Below are positions 16,601-22,672 of a stretch of 22,872 bases of DNA, in pieces (the stretch's first letter is position 1; each line of letters begins with the position of its first letter). The notes below the pieces were generated by a model. It saw only the letters and a program-made list of their open reading frames with translations. It made no database searches and was not told where the DNA came from. The position numbers and the translations under genes are program-made. The DNA is from an uncultured Fibrobacter sp. (GTDB lineage: Bacteria; Fibrobacterota; Fibrobacteria; Fibrobacterales; Fibrobacteraceae), in contig CAKUTF010000040.1 in NCBI GenBank assembly GCA_934691725.1, positions 1 to 22,872 of the forward strand, written 5' to 3'.

Positions 16601-17731
16601 TTTTTTGGAAGAAATCTTGTTCAGGGCGATGAGCGAATCCGAAAGCGTGGAATTCCCCGGCGGAATCGGCCGGTTTACGGCCCTGTTGTAATCGATAAGG
16701 GTGTTGCGGATTTTTGCAAGGGCTTCCCGGGATTTTTCGAGAGTCGTGTCGCTTTGAATCGGAACGTGTGACTGCAAAATGTTTTCAAGTCGCAGCCGGG
16801 AAATTTTTTTCCTGTAGGCGACGAGGACTTTTTTCCCGCGGGCGATGTTTTCGGATACGAGGTTGGCGGCAAACGATTCCTTTGCGGAACCGGGCGGCGT
16901 TTCGATGACTTCGATTTTGTTTTTAGAAGAAAGCGTTTCGACGAGAATCGTATTCGCTTCGGAATCCATGGGGCGGATAAAGTAATGTTCCGCCGGGTTG
17001 AAAATTTCATCCGGATTTTTTTCGTCGATGTCGGAATCGACAACGCGGAAACCGTTTGGGGAAAGAAGTTCCCTTGCCGAGAAATCTTCCGAGGAGGCTT
17101 TTTCATTCCATTTTTCGTCTTCGGAGTCCTGGTGGGCGAAAAGGCTTGTCGCGTCGAAAAATCCGAGGAACATGCCGCGCGAAGTGCTTTTCCATCCGGC
17201 GACCGCATCGACAGCCCGCTCGACGGCGAGAAAATATTTTTTTGTCTGAAACGCCGAACCGTCCCAGAAAATTTTTGCGGGGGGAAGTTCGATCGCGTCC
17301 TTGTTTTTTATCCGCAGCGGGACGTTTTCGACTGGCGATATGTTTCTGAGGGAAACGGTCAGGCTTTTCGCGTCAAAAGAGACCGGGACAAATAGCAGCG
17401 GGGCGGTGTTCTGGGAACGCAAGAATCCGACGGACAGGAAAAGGTTCTGCGAACCGGTCTCGTTTTCCATGGTGCGGCTTGTTTTCCGAAAATCTTCAAA
17501 TGTCGCCTTTTGCTCTTCTTCCGTCAAGGCGGGACCTGTCGGCGCAAAAAGGGAAAGCGGCAGGGCGATGGGCTTCCGGTACCATTTTTCGAGGAAGGGA
17601 ATGCCGTCTTCCGCGATGACCGGCGTCTGGAACTTGGCTTTTGAACGGATGTTTAAAAATCTGCTTTTTGAGTCCAGGTCGAAGGAAGCTGTTCGCAAGT
17701 CTTGGATTTTGGAAAAAAGAGCGTCCGCCAT
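13661..17731 (-). CDS. DUF4011/DUF3320-type SF1 helicase-like protein with degenerate active sites
   Basis: A 1356-residue protein laid out like the DUF4011-helicase-Vsr-like-DUF3320 family. The DUF4011 region carries KSRFLNIRSKAK and LFLSVGFLRSQNTAPLLFVPV. The P-loop region reads ETPPGSAKES (277-286) where relatives have GPPGTGKSQT: Lys284 stays, but the second Gly and the Ser/Thr are lost. Walker B reads LDADA (836-840) instead of DEAS, and GDSNLPTP replaces GDxxQLPP. The nuclease region keeps RFLLGIDVDS (ending at 1149) and LGWKIVSLWCPNWF, but the usual IDLAV aspartate is Pro and the glutamate is Asp1146. DUF3320-like residues follow (about 1240-1330). Some relatives act in phage defence. 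The ATG at 17731, 17 nt after gluQ, has no clear ribosome-binding site; GTG at 17737 is possible. Confidence 0.7.
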   Translation of the reverse strand: MADALFSKIQDLRTASFDLDSKSRFLNIRSKAKFQTPVIAEDGIPFLEKWYRKPIALPLSLFAPTGPALTEEEQKATFEDFRKTSRTMENETGSQNLFLSVGFLRSQNTAPLLFVPVSFDAKSLTVSLRNISPVENVPLRIKNKDAIELPPAKIFWDGSAFQTKKYFLAVERAVDAVAGWKSTSRGMFLGFFDATSLFAHQDSEDEKWNEKASSEDFSARELLSPNGFRVVDSDIDEKNPDEIFNPAEHYFIRPMDSEANTILVETLSSKNKIEVIETPPGSAKESFAANLVSENIARGKKVLVAYRKKISRLRLENILQSHVPIQSDTTLEKSREALAKIRNTLIDYNRAVNRPIPPGNSTLSDSLIALNKISSKKAWPDSTFSGAETLSRENFHLVQGIIQDILDLQAKPETRKALNAFKGIALTAFHSSQKTELFQKLQSASSKYQTLATLAQSVSGEFIFDGNIDISALSHISEAITPEFNSETPSFEGWDLESKDWDTYEETLLALPKAGKVWSEFRRNGSPVYVSEAIDWQLGAPREILKNNQKRRFKVFSEYYHDAKKTLLKTLKNPKQVKTDDELLELSDGLIRLQESKKLYMNSSVIALRLFGKDWKFEHTDWDALASKIQWLFEFRKKLSKDEKANLSLAILSRYSSVQNRIPDANALNRLCREASSEFEELCRELSFTKLSDDSSVEDQASLLRKWSESFSLLPNYIQINAKYQELKKLGLSNLEKALWETDFQKEAIAADFSRFWHSLQIQNACKIFPSVFSISPKAHSKYAKDFQRATDDLSAINLLYFKDFCQKNPEAVTILPLAETAVLSQKDSFDIAICLDADAMTPLQALPAIFRSGQVFLLGDSNLPTPTFSQILDAPNRPVFSVSQFENILAYSLYKGAKRSCLSLDFLHRHPLLIDFANRNFYSQRLQKFPPPNIHETRAVQVVIEKDLPKAIAETAAQHLEQHPTQSLGIIVFTEERRQEILQAIQEKISEHPGLSEFLSSKDPLQGPYVKRPEQAVGEYRDTLLVCAESGATIAGQNITPKPVNVCATHALSCLKIFAMEIPEKTVSNNPGVHSYLEFLHFASNASAKDIFHSDPILSPFEEQIYREIHNGEFSIEKNWGYNNFTVPFAVRDANDPERFLLGIDVDSRNGYLSRSVEDRLYIRPKLFRQLGWKIVSLWCPNWFRSTADERNHVLTTIAVEQSVAPIPSQSKQEDFPQIPVEPYRVKNPPDESKASIPETARDALVAQLEFYVDSESPIHEKNLIRRLLHFHGLHRAGPAVIRTIKDAISQGIAQKAFFKTGQFFYSTKNKPCVLRDRSALPDEERSLLYVSPEERALFPAGTDEQTIKDALGLL

Positions 17732-17748
17732 ATACACGCAATATAATT

Positions 17749-18633
17749 TCAAATTTTTGGAAAGAGAAACTTTTTTGCGCTCTGGATGGCTTCGTGGACG
17801 GAAAGGCTTTCCGGGCTTGGCACAAGCCCGGCTTCGCGGCAGACTTCCCCGAGGAGCTTTTCCGGGGAAATCCCGGCGTCGCGTTCTCCGCGGATGCTCG
17901 CCGCATGTTCCCGCTTGGAAAGCTTTTTCCCGGATGGCGAAAGCAGGAGAGGATGGTGCAAAAAGAGCGGCGGAGAGGTTCTTCCGAGAGCCTTTGCCAA
18001 GGCTATCTGGCGGGCGGTTGAATCGAGAAGGTCCCTTCCGCGGACGACAAGCCCGATGTCTTCCTCGAAGTCGTCGATGGCGACGGCGAACTGGTAAGTC
18101 CACTGGCCGAGCCTGTCCCTTACCGGAAAGTCTCCGCATTGCTTGCTCGGTTTTTCGCGAAACTTTCCGAGGAAAATGTCTTCCCATTCGATCGTTTCGT
18201 TCGGGGTCTTGAAGCGGACCGCAAAACCTTTTGCAAAGGGAAGTCCCCGGTCGCGGCAGTGTCCCAGGTAGATGGCTTCGCCGCTTGGGCTTGTCGGATT
18301 GGTTTCGAGCGTGAATTTTCGGGAACAGTCGCAGGCGTAAAGCAAGGATTTGGACTTTAACTGTTCGAAAAATTTTTCGTAGCGCGCTCCGTTTTGGCTC
18401 TGGATGGATTCCGCTTCCCAGGCGAAGCCGAGCCATTCCAGGTCTTCGCGGATGGCGTCGATGTAGGCGGGCCTTGCGCGGCTCTGGTCGTGGTCTTCGA
18501 TGCGGAGGCGGACGCGGTATCCGAGCTTTTCGGCGGCTGCATAGACGAATAGGGCGGAGAGGACATGACCGCGGTGCAGAAAACCGGTCGGGCTGGGGGC
18601 AAAGCGCGTGAACGGCGTGGTTGTCTTCGCCAT
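17749..18633 (-). CDS. gluQ: Glutamyl-Q tRNA(Asp) synthetase
   Basis: Activates glutamate with ATP and attaches it to queuosine at position 34 of tRNA-Asp. The 294 residues correspond to a GluRS catalytic core without an anticodon-binding domain, the normal build of GluQ/YadB. Numbered from the ATG at 18633, the HIGH-type motif is APSPTGFLHRGH (12-23) and the KMSKS equivalent is KLSKR (237-241). The zinc site CxC...YxxxC, typical of this subfamily, is C101, C103, Y122, C126. This start has GGAT upstream at 6 nt; the ATG at 18645 (298 residues) would be leaderless from the predicted promoter and cannot be excluded. The gene is followed after 17 nt by the helicase-like gene and probably shares its transcript. 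Confidence 0.93.
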   Translation of the reverse strand: MAKTTTPFTRFAPSPTGFLHRGHVLSALFVYAAAEKLGYRVRLRIEDHDQSRARPAYIDAIREDLEWLGFAWEAESIQSQNGARYEKFFEQLKSKSLLYACDCSRKFTLETNPTSPSGEAIYLGHCRDRGLPFAKGFAVRFKTPNETIEWEDIFLGKFREKPSKQCGDFPVRDRLGQWTYQFAVAIDDFEEDIGLVVRGRDLLDSTARQIALAKALGRTSPPLFLHHPLLLSPSGKKLSKREHAASIRGERDAGISPEKLLGEVCREAGLVPSPESLSVHEAIQSAKKFLFPKI

Positions 18634-18651
18634 TTTTCTATCCATGTTTTC

Positions 18652-18680
18652 AATATAGCATTTGGGGAAATTAGGAATCA
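18652..18680 (-). promoter_or_regulatory. Candidate gluQ promoter (extended -10)
   Basis: On the minus strand TGC-TATATT (18660-18652) lies 7-19 nt upstream of the two possible gluQ starts. At 17 nt spacing the -35 would be TGATTC (18680-18675), a weak match located inside the first heptad units. Confidence 0.4.
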
Positions 18681-18880
18681 GTGGTCAGTGACCAGTGGCC
18701 AGTGGCTAGCGAGCAGTTAGGGAACAGGGAGAAGGGAATAGGGAATAGGTTGCCGAGCGAGCCGGTGGCAGAGTTTAGAGCTGAGATCTTAGAGCTTAGT
18801 TGGTAGTGAATAGTCAATAGTTATTAGTTGATAGTGGATAGGAAACAGGAGTCAGTGGTTAGCGAGCAGTTAGGGATTAG
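18668..18880 (+). repeat. Degenerate heptad (NNNNYAG) repeat tract B
   Basis: Reading in steps of seven gives 6 units (18668-18709), CGAG, 5 units (18714-18748), a 16-nt interruption, 14 units (18765-18862), CGAG, and 2 units (18867-18880). All 27 units end in AG, and 25 of 27 have T or C before it. Examples are TGGTCAG, TGACCAG, TGGCCAG, GGAATAG, TGAATAG, TCAATAG and TTGATAG. The two CGAG breaks sit in the same context, TGG(C/T)TAG-CGAG-CAGTTAG, so part of the tract is a longer direct repeat. Since seven is not a multiple of three, TAG stops occur in all three plus frames. Confidence 0.85.
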
Positions 18881-18922
18881 ACTGCTGAACGGGCTTTTTT
18901 CCGCCAGGAGGCTCGGAACGGG

Positions 18923-18960
18923 CGAAAGTTCCGCAAAATTTGCCGCAAATTGAACTTTCG
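18923..18960. promoter_or_regulatory. Nested palindromes, possible operator
   Basis: CGAAAGTTC (18923-18931) and GAACTTTCG (18952-18960) form a perfect 9-bp inverted repeat around 20 nt. The spacer contains GCAAA-A-TTTGC and an overlapping TTTGC-C-GCAAA. The block ends 19 nt before a consensus TTGACA, a position suited to a regulator-binding site. It could instead form an RNA hairpin if transcription starts further upstream. Confidence 0.5.
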
Positions 18961-18979
18961 AAAGAGTTTTTGCAATTGG

Positions 18980-19008
18980 TTGACAAAGCTTTTTTTTTCT
19001 TATGTTTT
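18980..19008 (+). promoter_or_regulatory. Candidate promoter of the P-loop cassette
   Basis: TTGACA (18980-18985) is a perfect -35 box. The -10 is less clear: TATGTT (19001-19006, 15-nt spacer) or TGTTTT (19003-19008, 17-nt spacer). It lies 18-25 nt upstream of the 35-aa ORF and about 160 nt upstream of the P-loop gene. Confidence 0.45.
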
Positions 19009-19025
19009 GAAAAAAGGGTAAGGTT

Positions 19026-19133
19026 ATGTACATATCTGCAGACGGATTTAGTTCGAAATCTCTTCAACGAAAGTTCGGAAAAAGGCTTTCTGGGCTTATG
19101 GGGAAGCCGCTTCTGGCTATCGGTGCGTTTTGA
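19026..19133 (+). CDS. Possible 35-residue small protein or leader peptide
   Basis: ATG with AAGGG at 7 nt spacing opens a 35-codon frame ending at TGA (19131-19133). The product begins MYISADGFSSKSLQRKFGKR and is basic in its first half, with a short hydrophobic tail (PLLAIGAF). I do not recognise it. It lies just after the candidate promoter and 36 nt before the P-loop gene, so it may be the first gene of the cassette or a leader peptide. The good ribosome-binding site is the main argument; so short a frame could also be chance. Confidence 0.35.
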   Translation: MYISADGFSSKSLQRKFGKRLSGLMGKPLLAIGAF

Positions 19134-19169
19134 CCGTAAGAATTCCACACAAAAAAACGAGGTAAAATA

Positions 19170-19697
19170 ATGCGTGATTCCACACAAAGTAAATCGAAAA
19201 AAATTAATGTCTATCTGGTTATTGGCGAGCCCAATATGGGAAAAAGCACCGTGATGCGTCACTTGGTTGCTTTCACAGGAAGGAACGGGGGAAAAGCCCT
19301 TTTCGAAAAGGAGCTGCTTACCGTTTATCCTCAACCGTTCATCATTAGTTTTTATGGCTACCAGGCCCTGCAGGAAAGCGGAATTTCCCCGCGAGAATTT
19401 ATCCAATTTGTCCAGAATCAAACAAAACAGCCGGAAAACCTTATTCTGGCGCTTCGCCTGAATGCTACCAATGGCAATAAGAATGTTGGTACTTGCCTGG
19501 ATGCTAACGCCTACATCCAGGCGTTCATAAAAGCTGGATGGACAATTTCCAAAAGCGTCGTTCTGGATAATTCCGGCAATGCGAAATATCCCAAGCATTG
19601 GAACGCTTTGTCCGTTTTGTCGAGACCCGCCCAGAACGCTCCGATTCCCACCAATCGAATGGCTGCATATACCCGGATATATTTTGGATGGATTTGA
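19170..19697 (+). CDS. Small P-loop NTPase of unknown function
   Basis: A 175-residue cytosolic protein with a canonical Walker A, GEPNMGKS (19-26), right after a first hydrophobic beta strand (INVYLVI). That is the layout of P-loop NTPases and nucleotide kinases. No clear acidic Walker B is visible; hydrophobic strands FIISF (about 53-57) and NLILALRL (about 90-97) are candidates for the core. I recognise no family. The ATG has GAGG at 8 nt spacing. The next gene starts one base after the stop codon (TGAAATG), so the two are translationally linked. Its AT-rich composition differs from the GC-rich surface gene downstream, suggesting transfer. Alternatives are a phage-type kinase or an ATPase that works with the membrane protein next to it. 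Confidence 0.75.
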   Translation: MRDSTQSKSKKINVYLVIGEPNMGKSTVMRHLVAFTGRNGGKALFEKELLTVYPQPFIISFYGYQALQESGISPREFIQFVQNQTKQPENLILALRLNATNGNKNVGTCLDANAYIQAFIKAGWTISKSVVLDNSGNAKYPKHWNALSVLSRPAQNAPIPTNRMAAYTRIYFGWI

Positions 19698-19698
19698 A

Positions 19699-19971
19699 AT
19701 GGATAATTCTACACAAGGCAAAATCAATCTGAAACAACTCCAGGAAAAATCCAACGAAATGCTGAATCAGCTTATCCTGAAATTTCCACAGAATCTAGAC
19801 GATTTGTCGGTCGATAACATCAAAAAATACAATCTGATCAATTCGACAATTCGCTTGATCCAGGCCCAGCAGCGTCTTGATGACAGGAAAAAGCTCGCCC
19901 TGGTTACGGTTGTTTCGAGCATTGTATGTTCCAGCGCCTTTTCGTTATTCTTCGCCAAACTTTTCTTGTAA
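19699..19971 (+). CDS. Small tail-anchored coiled-coil protein of unknown function
   Basis: A 90-residue protein. Residues 10-65 are charged, mostly helical and coiled-coil-like (LKQLQEKSNEMLNQLILKF, then IRLIQAQQRLDDRKK). Residues 66-90 form one hydrophobic segment reaching the C-terminus (LALVTVVSSIV...SLFFAKLFL), so it is probably held in the inner membrane by its tail with the N-terminus in the cytosol. The ATG lies one base after the stop codon of the P-loop gene, implying joint expression. Its N-terminus DNSTQGK echoes RDSTQSK of the P-loop protein. I do not recognise a family; a membrane anchor or partner for the NTPase is an inference. Confidence 0.7.
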   Translation: MDNSTQGKINLKQLQEKSNEMLNQLILKFPQNLDDLSVDNIKKYNLINSTIRLIQAQQRLDDRKKLALVTVVSSIVCSSAFSLFFAKLFL

Positions 19972-20013
19972 GGTGTGGGAATGAACTTTCAACATCAAAT
20001 ATCGGAGATAAAC

Positions 20014-22527
20014 ATGAAAAAAATCATCTTTGTTCTCTGCATGCTGTGCCTTGCCGCTTCCGCTTTTGCGGCGGACTGGACCGGGGCGACAAGCGAGCCG
20101 GAGAACAGCAAAAAGATAAACGGCAAGGTCTTTTACGTGATTACGAGCGCCGAGGAGCTTGCCTGGTTTGCCGCCCAGGTAAACGGAGGCAGGTCGGTTA
20201 TCAACGCGGTCCTTGCAAACGACATCCGGTTCATGGACGATACGAGCAAGACCAGCTCTGTGAACTGGACGCCGATCGGGAAGAATTCCTCGGCGATGTT
20301 CGACGGGATTTTTGACGGCGCCGGGAAGACGGTTTACGGACTCTATTCGGAGCAAGATAGGTTTGCCGGGATATTCGGGGTGACGGATTCGAACGCCGTT
20401 ATCCGGAACCTGTCGTCGCAGAAAACGTTGATAAAATCAAGTATATATGCGGGAGGGATCGTGGCCTGGAATTCGGGGACGGTGACGGGCTGCACGAACG
20501 GCGGCTCGGTCACCGCCTACGCCGAAGACGGAAGCCCCATCTACTCCGGCGGGATCGCGGGCTGGAATGCGGGGATGGTGACGGGTTGCACGAACAGCGG
20601 CGCGGTCTCCTCCTCCCAATTCTACAAAGGCAGCTACGCTTACTCCTACTCCGGCGGGATTGCGGGCTGGAATGCGGGGATGGTGACGGGTTGCACGAAC
20701 AGCGGCGCGGCCTCCTCCTCCCGCTCCTACATAGGCGGGATCGCGGGCTATAACAGAGGGACGATTTCGGACTGTAAAAACTGGGGCTCAGTAAACGGCG
20801 CAGGTCTTGTCAAGCGCGACTCTAGTAGCGGCAAATTGCGCAACAGCTTCAGCGTGGCGGACACGGCAGTTTACGGTGTCATCTATAGCAGCAGCGGAAC
20901 CGTCACCAACTGCTACTACGATTCCGATGTCCTGACCGGTAAATCCACCGTCGCCCCGAACTCGGGTCTCCACACGGCGGACATGCAGCGCGACCAGTTC
21001 GCCTGGATCCTCAACACCACGAACGGCACAGCGGAAAACAGCGGCGTCTGGAGCCGCGACAGCGTGGGCTACCCGATTTATGCGGATTCCATCCACAAGC
21101 CCATCTACAAGATAGTCTTTGACGACGACGGCGCGACCACGAACCGCTACACGAATTACAAGGGCCTGGTCTCGTTCCCGGAAGATCCCGAAGCACCCGA
21201 GGGGAAAATGTTCAGCGGGTGGTACACGGACGGCGGCGTCAAGGTGAAGGAATCGACAGTCTTTTCTGGCGACCAGACCGTGAACGCGGTCTATATCGAT
21301 GTCTCGGACGTCTATTTCTCCATCCGCTTTTTCAACGCCGACTCGACGCTTCTCGATTCGCAATCCGTGCAATACGGCAAGACGCCGATCTACAGCGGAA
21401 CCCCGACGCTAGCCTCGACGGCGCAATACAGCTATACGTTCGCCGGCTGGCACGTGGAACCTACCGCAGCCACCGAAAACTTCGACTACTACGCGGTCTA
21501 TACGGAAACGCTCAACGCGTATGTTGTCCGGTTCTTCGACTATGACGGAACCGTTCTGCAGTCTTCCTCCTACCTCTACGGCGCAATTCCCGGAATGGCC
21601 ACGGCGCCGACCCGCAAAAGCACGGTCGCTTACAACTATACCTTTGCCGGCTGGAATCCTGCGGTCGTCAAGGTTTCGCGGGCGGCGGACTACACGGCTC
21701 TCTACGATTCGTCGAAGGTCCGGTACACGGTTACGTTCATGAACGGAAGCGAGGTGTTTGCCAAGGTGCAGGCTCCCTACGGCGAAGCGGCTGTCGCCCC
21801 GAACCCCGGTCCTGCCCGAGAAGGCTACAAGTTTGTCGGATGGAACAAGTCGTTCTCGAACGTAACGTCCGATATGACCGTTCTCGCCCTCTTCGAAGAA
21901 CTTGTCTATCGCAACATCGTCATCAGTCGCGGTGACGGCGAGGATGAAACCATCCAGGTCGAAGAGGATTCGCTCTTCACGCTCCCCGAGGCGCCGAAAA
22001 AGGAAGGCCACCTGTTCATCGGCTGGTATGATGCCGACGGGAACTTCCTCGGAAACCCGGGCGATACCATTAAAATCAAGGCCGATATCCAGATCGTTGC
22101 CCATTTTAAAGCTCTTTCGAGTTCTAGCAGCGAAAAGTCCAGTTCCAGCATGGCGAAGTCTTCGTCGAGCGTTGGGAAATCTTCATCGAGTGGCGAAAAA
22201 TCCTCGTCGAGCGTTGGAAAATCCTCATCGAGTGGCGAAAAAACCTCGTCGAGTTCTTTGGGCGAAGGCAAAAGCAGCAGTTCGAATGAAGGGTCCGAGG
22301 CTATCCTAGCCAGGGTTCCCGTTCCGACCTGGACGGCTACGGCAAGTGGACGCTCGTTCCGGATTCACGCGGCGCCGGTCGGAAAACCCTATGCGCTTTT
22401 TGACTTGCAGGGAAAGGTTCTTGCCAAGGGACGCATTGAAAGTTCCGAGATGACGATTCTCGCTCCGCGGGCGGGGAGCTTCATCGTCCGCATCGGGGCG
22501 AATACGGTCCGGATGAACGCGAAATAG
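20014..22527 (+). CDS. Secreted surface protein with GLUG and InlB-type repeats and C-terminal sorting-like domain
   Basis: An 837-residue exported protein. The signal peptide is residues 1-20 (MKKIIFVLCMLCLAASAFAA, then DW). GLUG-like repeats run from about 117 to 262 (GGIAGWNAGMVTGCTNSGA and variants). Five InlB B-type (Listeria/Bacteroides) repeats follow at about 365-428, 433-496, 502-564, 570-627 and 632-699, each with a GW core (FSGWY, FAGWH, FAGWN, FVGWN, FIGWY). A Ser-rich linker (701-760) of SSSSxxK units precedes a final domain (768-837) with YALFDLQGKVLAKG and GSFIVRIG, resembling type IX secretion C-terminal sorting domains; that assignment is tentative. It is probably an adhesin or host/particle-binding protein. 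The ATG at 20014 has GGAG at 6 nt spacing. It starts 42 nt after the 90-aa gene and may be co-transcribed; a strong terminator follows. Confidence 0.85.
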   Translation: MKKIIFVLCMLCLAASAFAADWTGATSEPENSKKINGKVFYVITSAEELAWFAAQVNGGRSVINAVLANDIRFMDDTSKTSSVNWTPIGKNSSAMFDGIFDGAGKTVYGLYSEQDRFAGIFGVTDSNAVIRNLSSQKTLIKSSIYAGGIVAWNSGTVTGCTNGGSVTAYAEDGSPIYSGGIAGWNAGMVTGCTNSGAVSSSQFYKGSYAYSYSGGIAGWNAGMVTGCTNSGAASSSRSYIGGIAGYNRGTISDCKNWGSVNGAGLVKRDSSSGKLRNSFSVADTAVYGVIYSSSGTVTNCYYDSDVLTGKSTVAPNSGLHTADMQRDQFAWILNTTNGTAENSGVWSRDSVGYPIYADSIHKPIYKIVFDDDGATTNRYTNYKGLVSFPEDPEAPEGKMFSGWYTDGGVKVKESTVFSGDQTVNAVYIDVSDVYFSIRFFNADSTLLDSQSVQYGKTPIYSGTPTLASTAQYSYTFAGWHVEPTAATENFDYYAVYTETLNAYVVRFFDYDGTVLQSSSYLYGAIPGMATAPTRKSTVAYNYTFAGWNPAVVKVSRAADYTALYDSSKVRYTVTFMNGSEVFAKVQAPYGEAAVAPNPGPAREGYKFVGWNKSFSNVTSDMTVLALFEELVYRNIVISRGDGEDETIQVEEDSLFTLPEAPKKEGHLFIGWYDADGNFLGNPGDTIKIKADIQIVAHFKALSSSSSEKSSSSMAKSSSSVGKSSSSGEKSSSSVGKSSSSGEKTSSSSLGEGKSSSSNEGSEAILARVPVPTWTATASGRSFRIHAAPVGKPYALFDLQGKVLAKGRIESSEMTILAPRAGSFIVRIGANTVRMNAK
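20542..20722 (+). repeat. Near-identical tandem duplication in the GLUG region
   Basis: Positions 20542-20617 and 20647-20722 (76 bp, offset 105 bp) differ at only two bases, one of them silent. The unit encodes YSGGIAGWNAGMVTGCTNS plus GA(V/A)SSS. The offset is a multiple of three, so copy number can change without frameshift. Confidence 0.85.
22162..22245 (+). repeat. 42-bp tandem repeat in the Ser-rich linker
   Basis: Two adjacent 42-bp copies (22162-22203 and 22204-22245) encode SSSSVGKSSSSGEK. They differ at few positions, and shorter related units lie on both sides. Confidence 0.8.
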
Positions 22528-22548
22528 TCCGTTTGAATACGCTTAAAG

Positions 22549-22575
22549 AAAGGCGACACGCACGTGTCGCCTTTT
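22549..22575 (+). terminator. Strong rho-independent terminator
   Basis: AAAGGCGACAC-GCAC-GTGTCGCCTTT is a perfect 11-bp stem with a 4-nt loop, followed by T-rich sequence, 21 nt after the stop codon of the surface-protein gene. Confidence 0.9.
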
Positions 22576-22594
22576 GTATTAAAAAACGCAGAGG

Positions 22595-22639
22595 TTATGC
22601 CTGCTTTCGAAGTTCTTCGACGGAAAGCCCGGTTGCCGA
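22595..22639 (-). pseudogene. Possible 3' relic of an Rpn-family gene
   Basis: On the minus strand this stretch reads SATGLSVEELRKQA and a TAA stop (22597-22595), with an in-frame TAG three codons upstream. It resembles the helix-turn-helix tail of Rpn-family proteins such as AKRTGLSIKKIK in the gene at 7492-8484. Upstream the match ends at a TAGACGTC element. The piece is short, so this is tentative. Confidence 0.3.
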
Positions 22640-22672
22640 CGTCTATGTCGCTTAAACTGTCATTGTCGGACT

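Larger units (their letters stand above)
18881..19025 (+). other. Leader region of the small P-loop cassette
   Basis: This stretch between the heptad tract and the 35-aa ORF holds an inverted repeat (18923-18960), a consensus -35 box and a T-run. No protein-coding frame with a ribosome-binding site starts in it. Base composition turns AT-rich from about 18930. Confidence 0.5.

Noticed and set aside
17301..18212. 303-codon plus-strand frame opposite the gluQ and helicase-like genes
   Set aside because: Arg/Ser/Phe-rich shadow frame spanning two real genes on the other strand.
17732..18436. N-terminal extension of the helicase-like frame by 235 codons
   Set aside because: The extension overlaps gluQ in another frame, is Arg/Pro-rich as expected for a shadow, and the family similarity (DUF4011) starts right after the ATG at 17731.
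18668..18880. CRISPR array
   Set aside because: The units are 7 bp and contiguous. There are no 25-40 bp identical repeats with unique spacers, and no cas genes in the window.
18940..19170. 76-codon frame overlapping the P-loop leader
   Set aside because: It starts with TTG without a ribosome-binding site and runs over the palindromes and promoter. The 35-codon ATG frame at 19026 has better signals.
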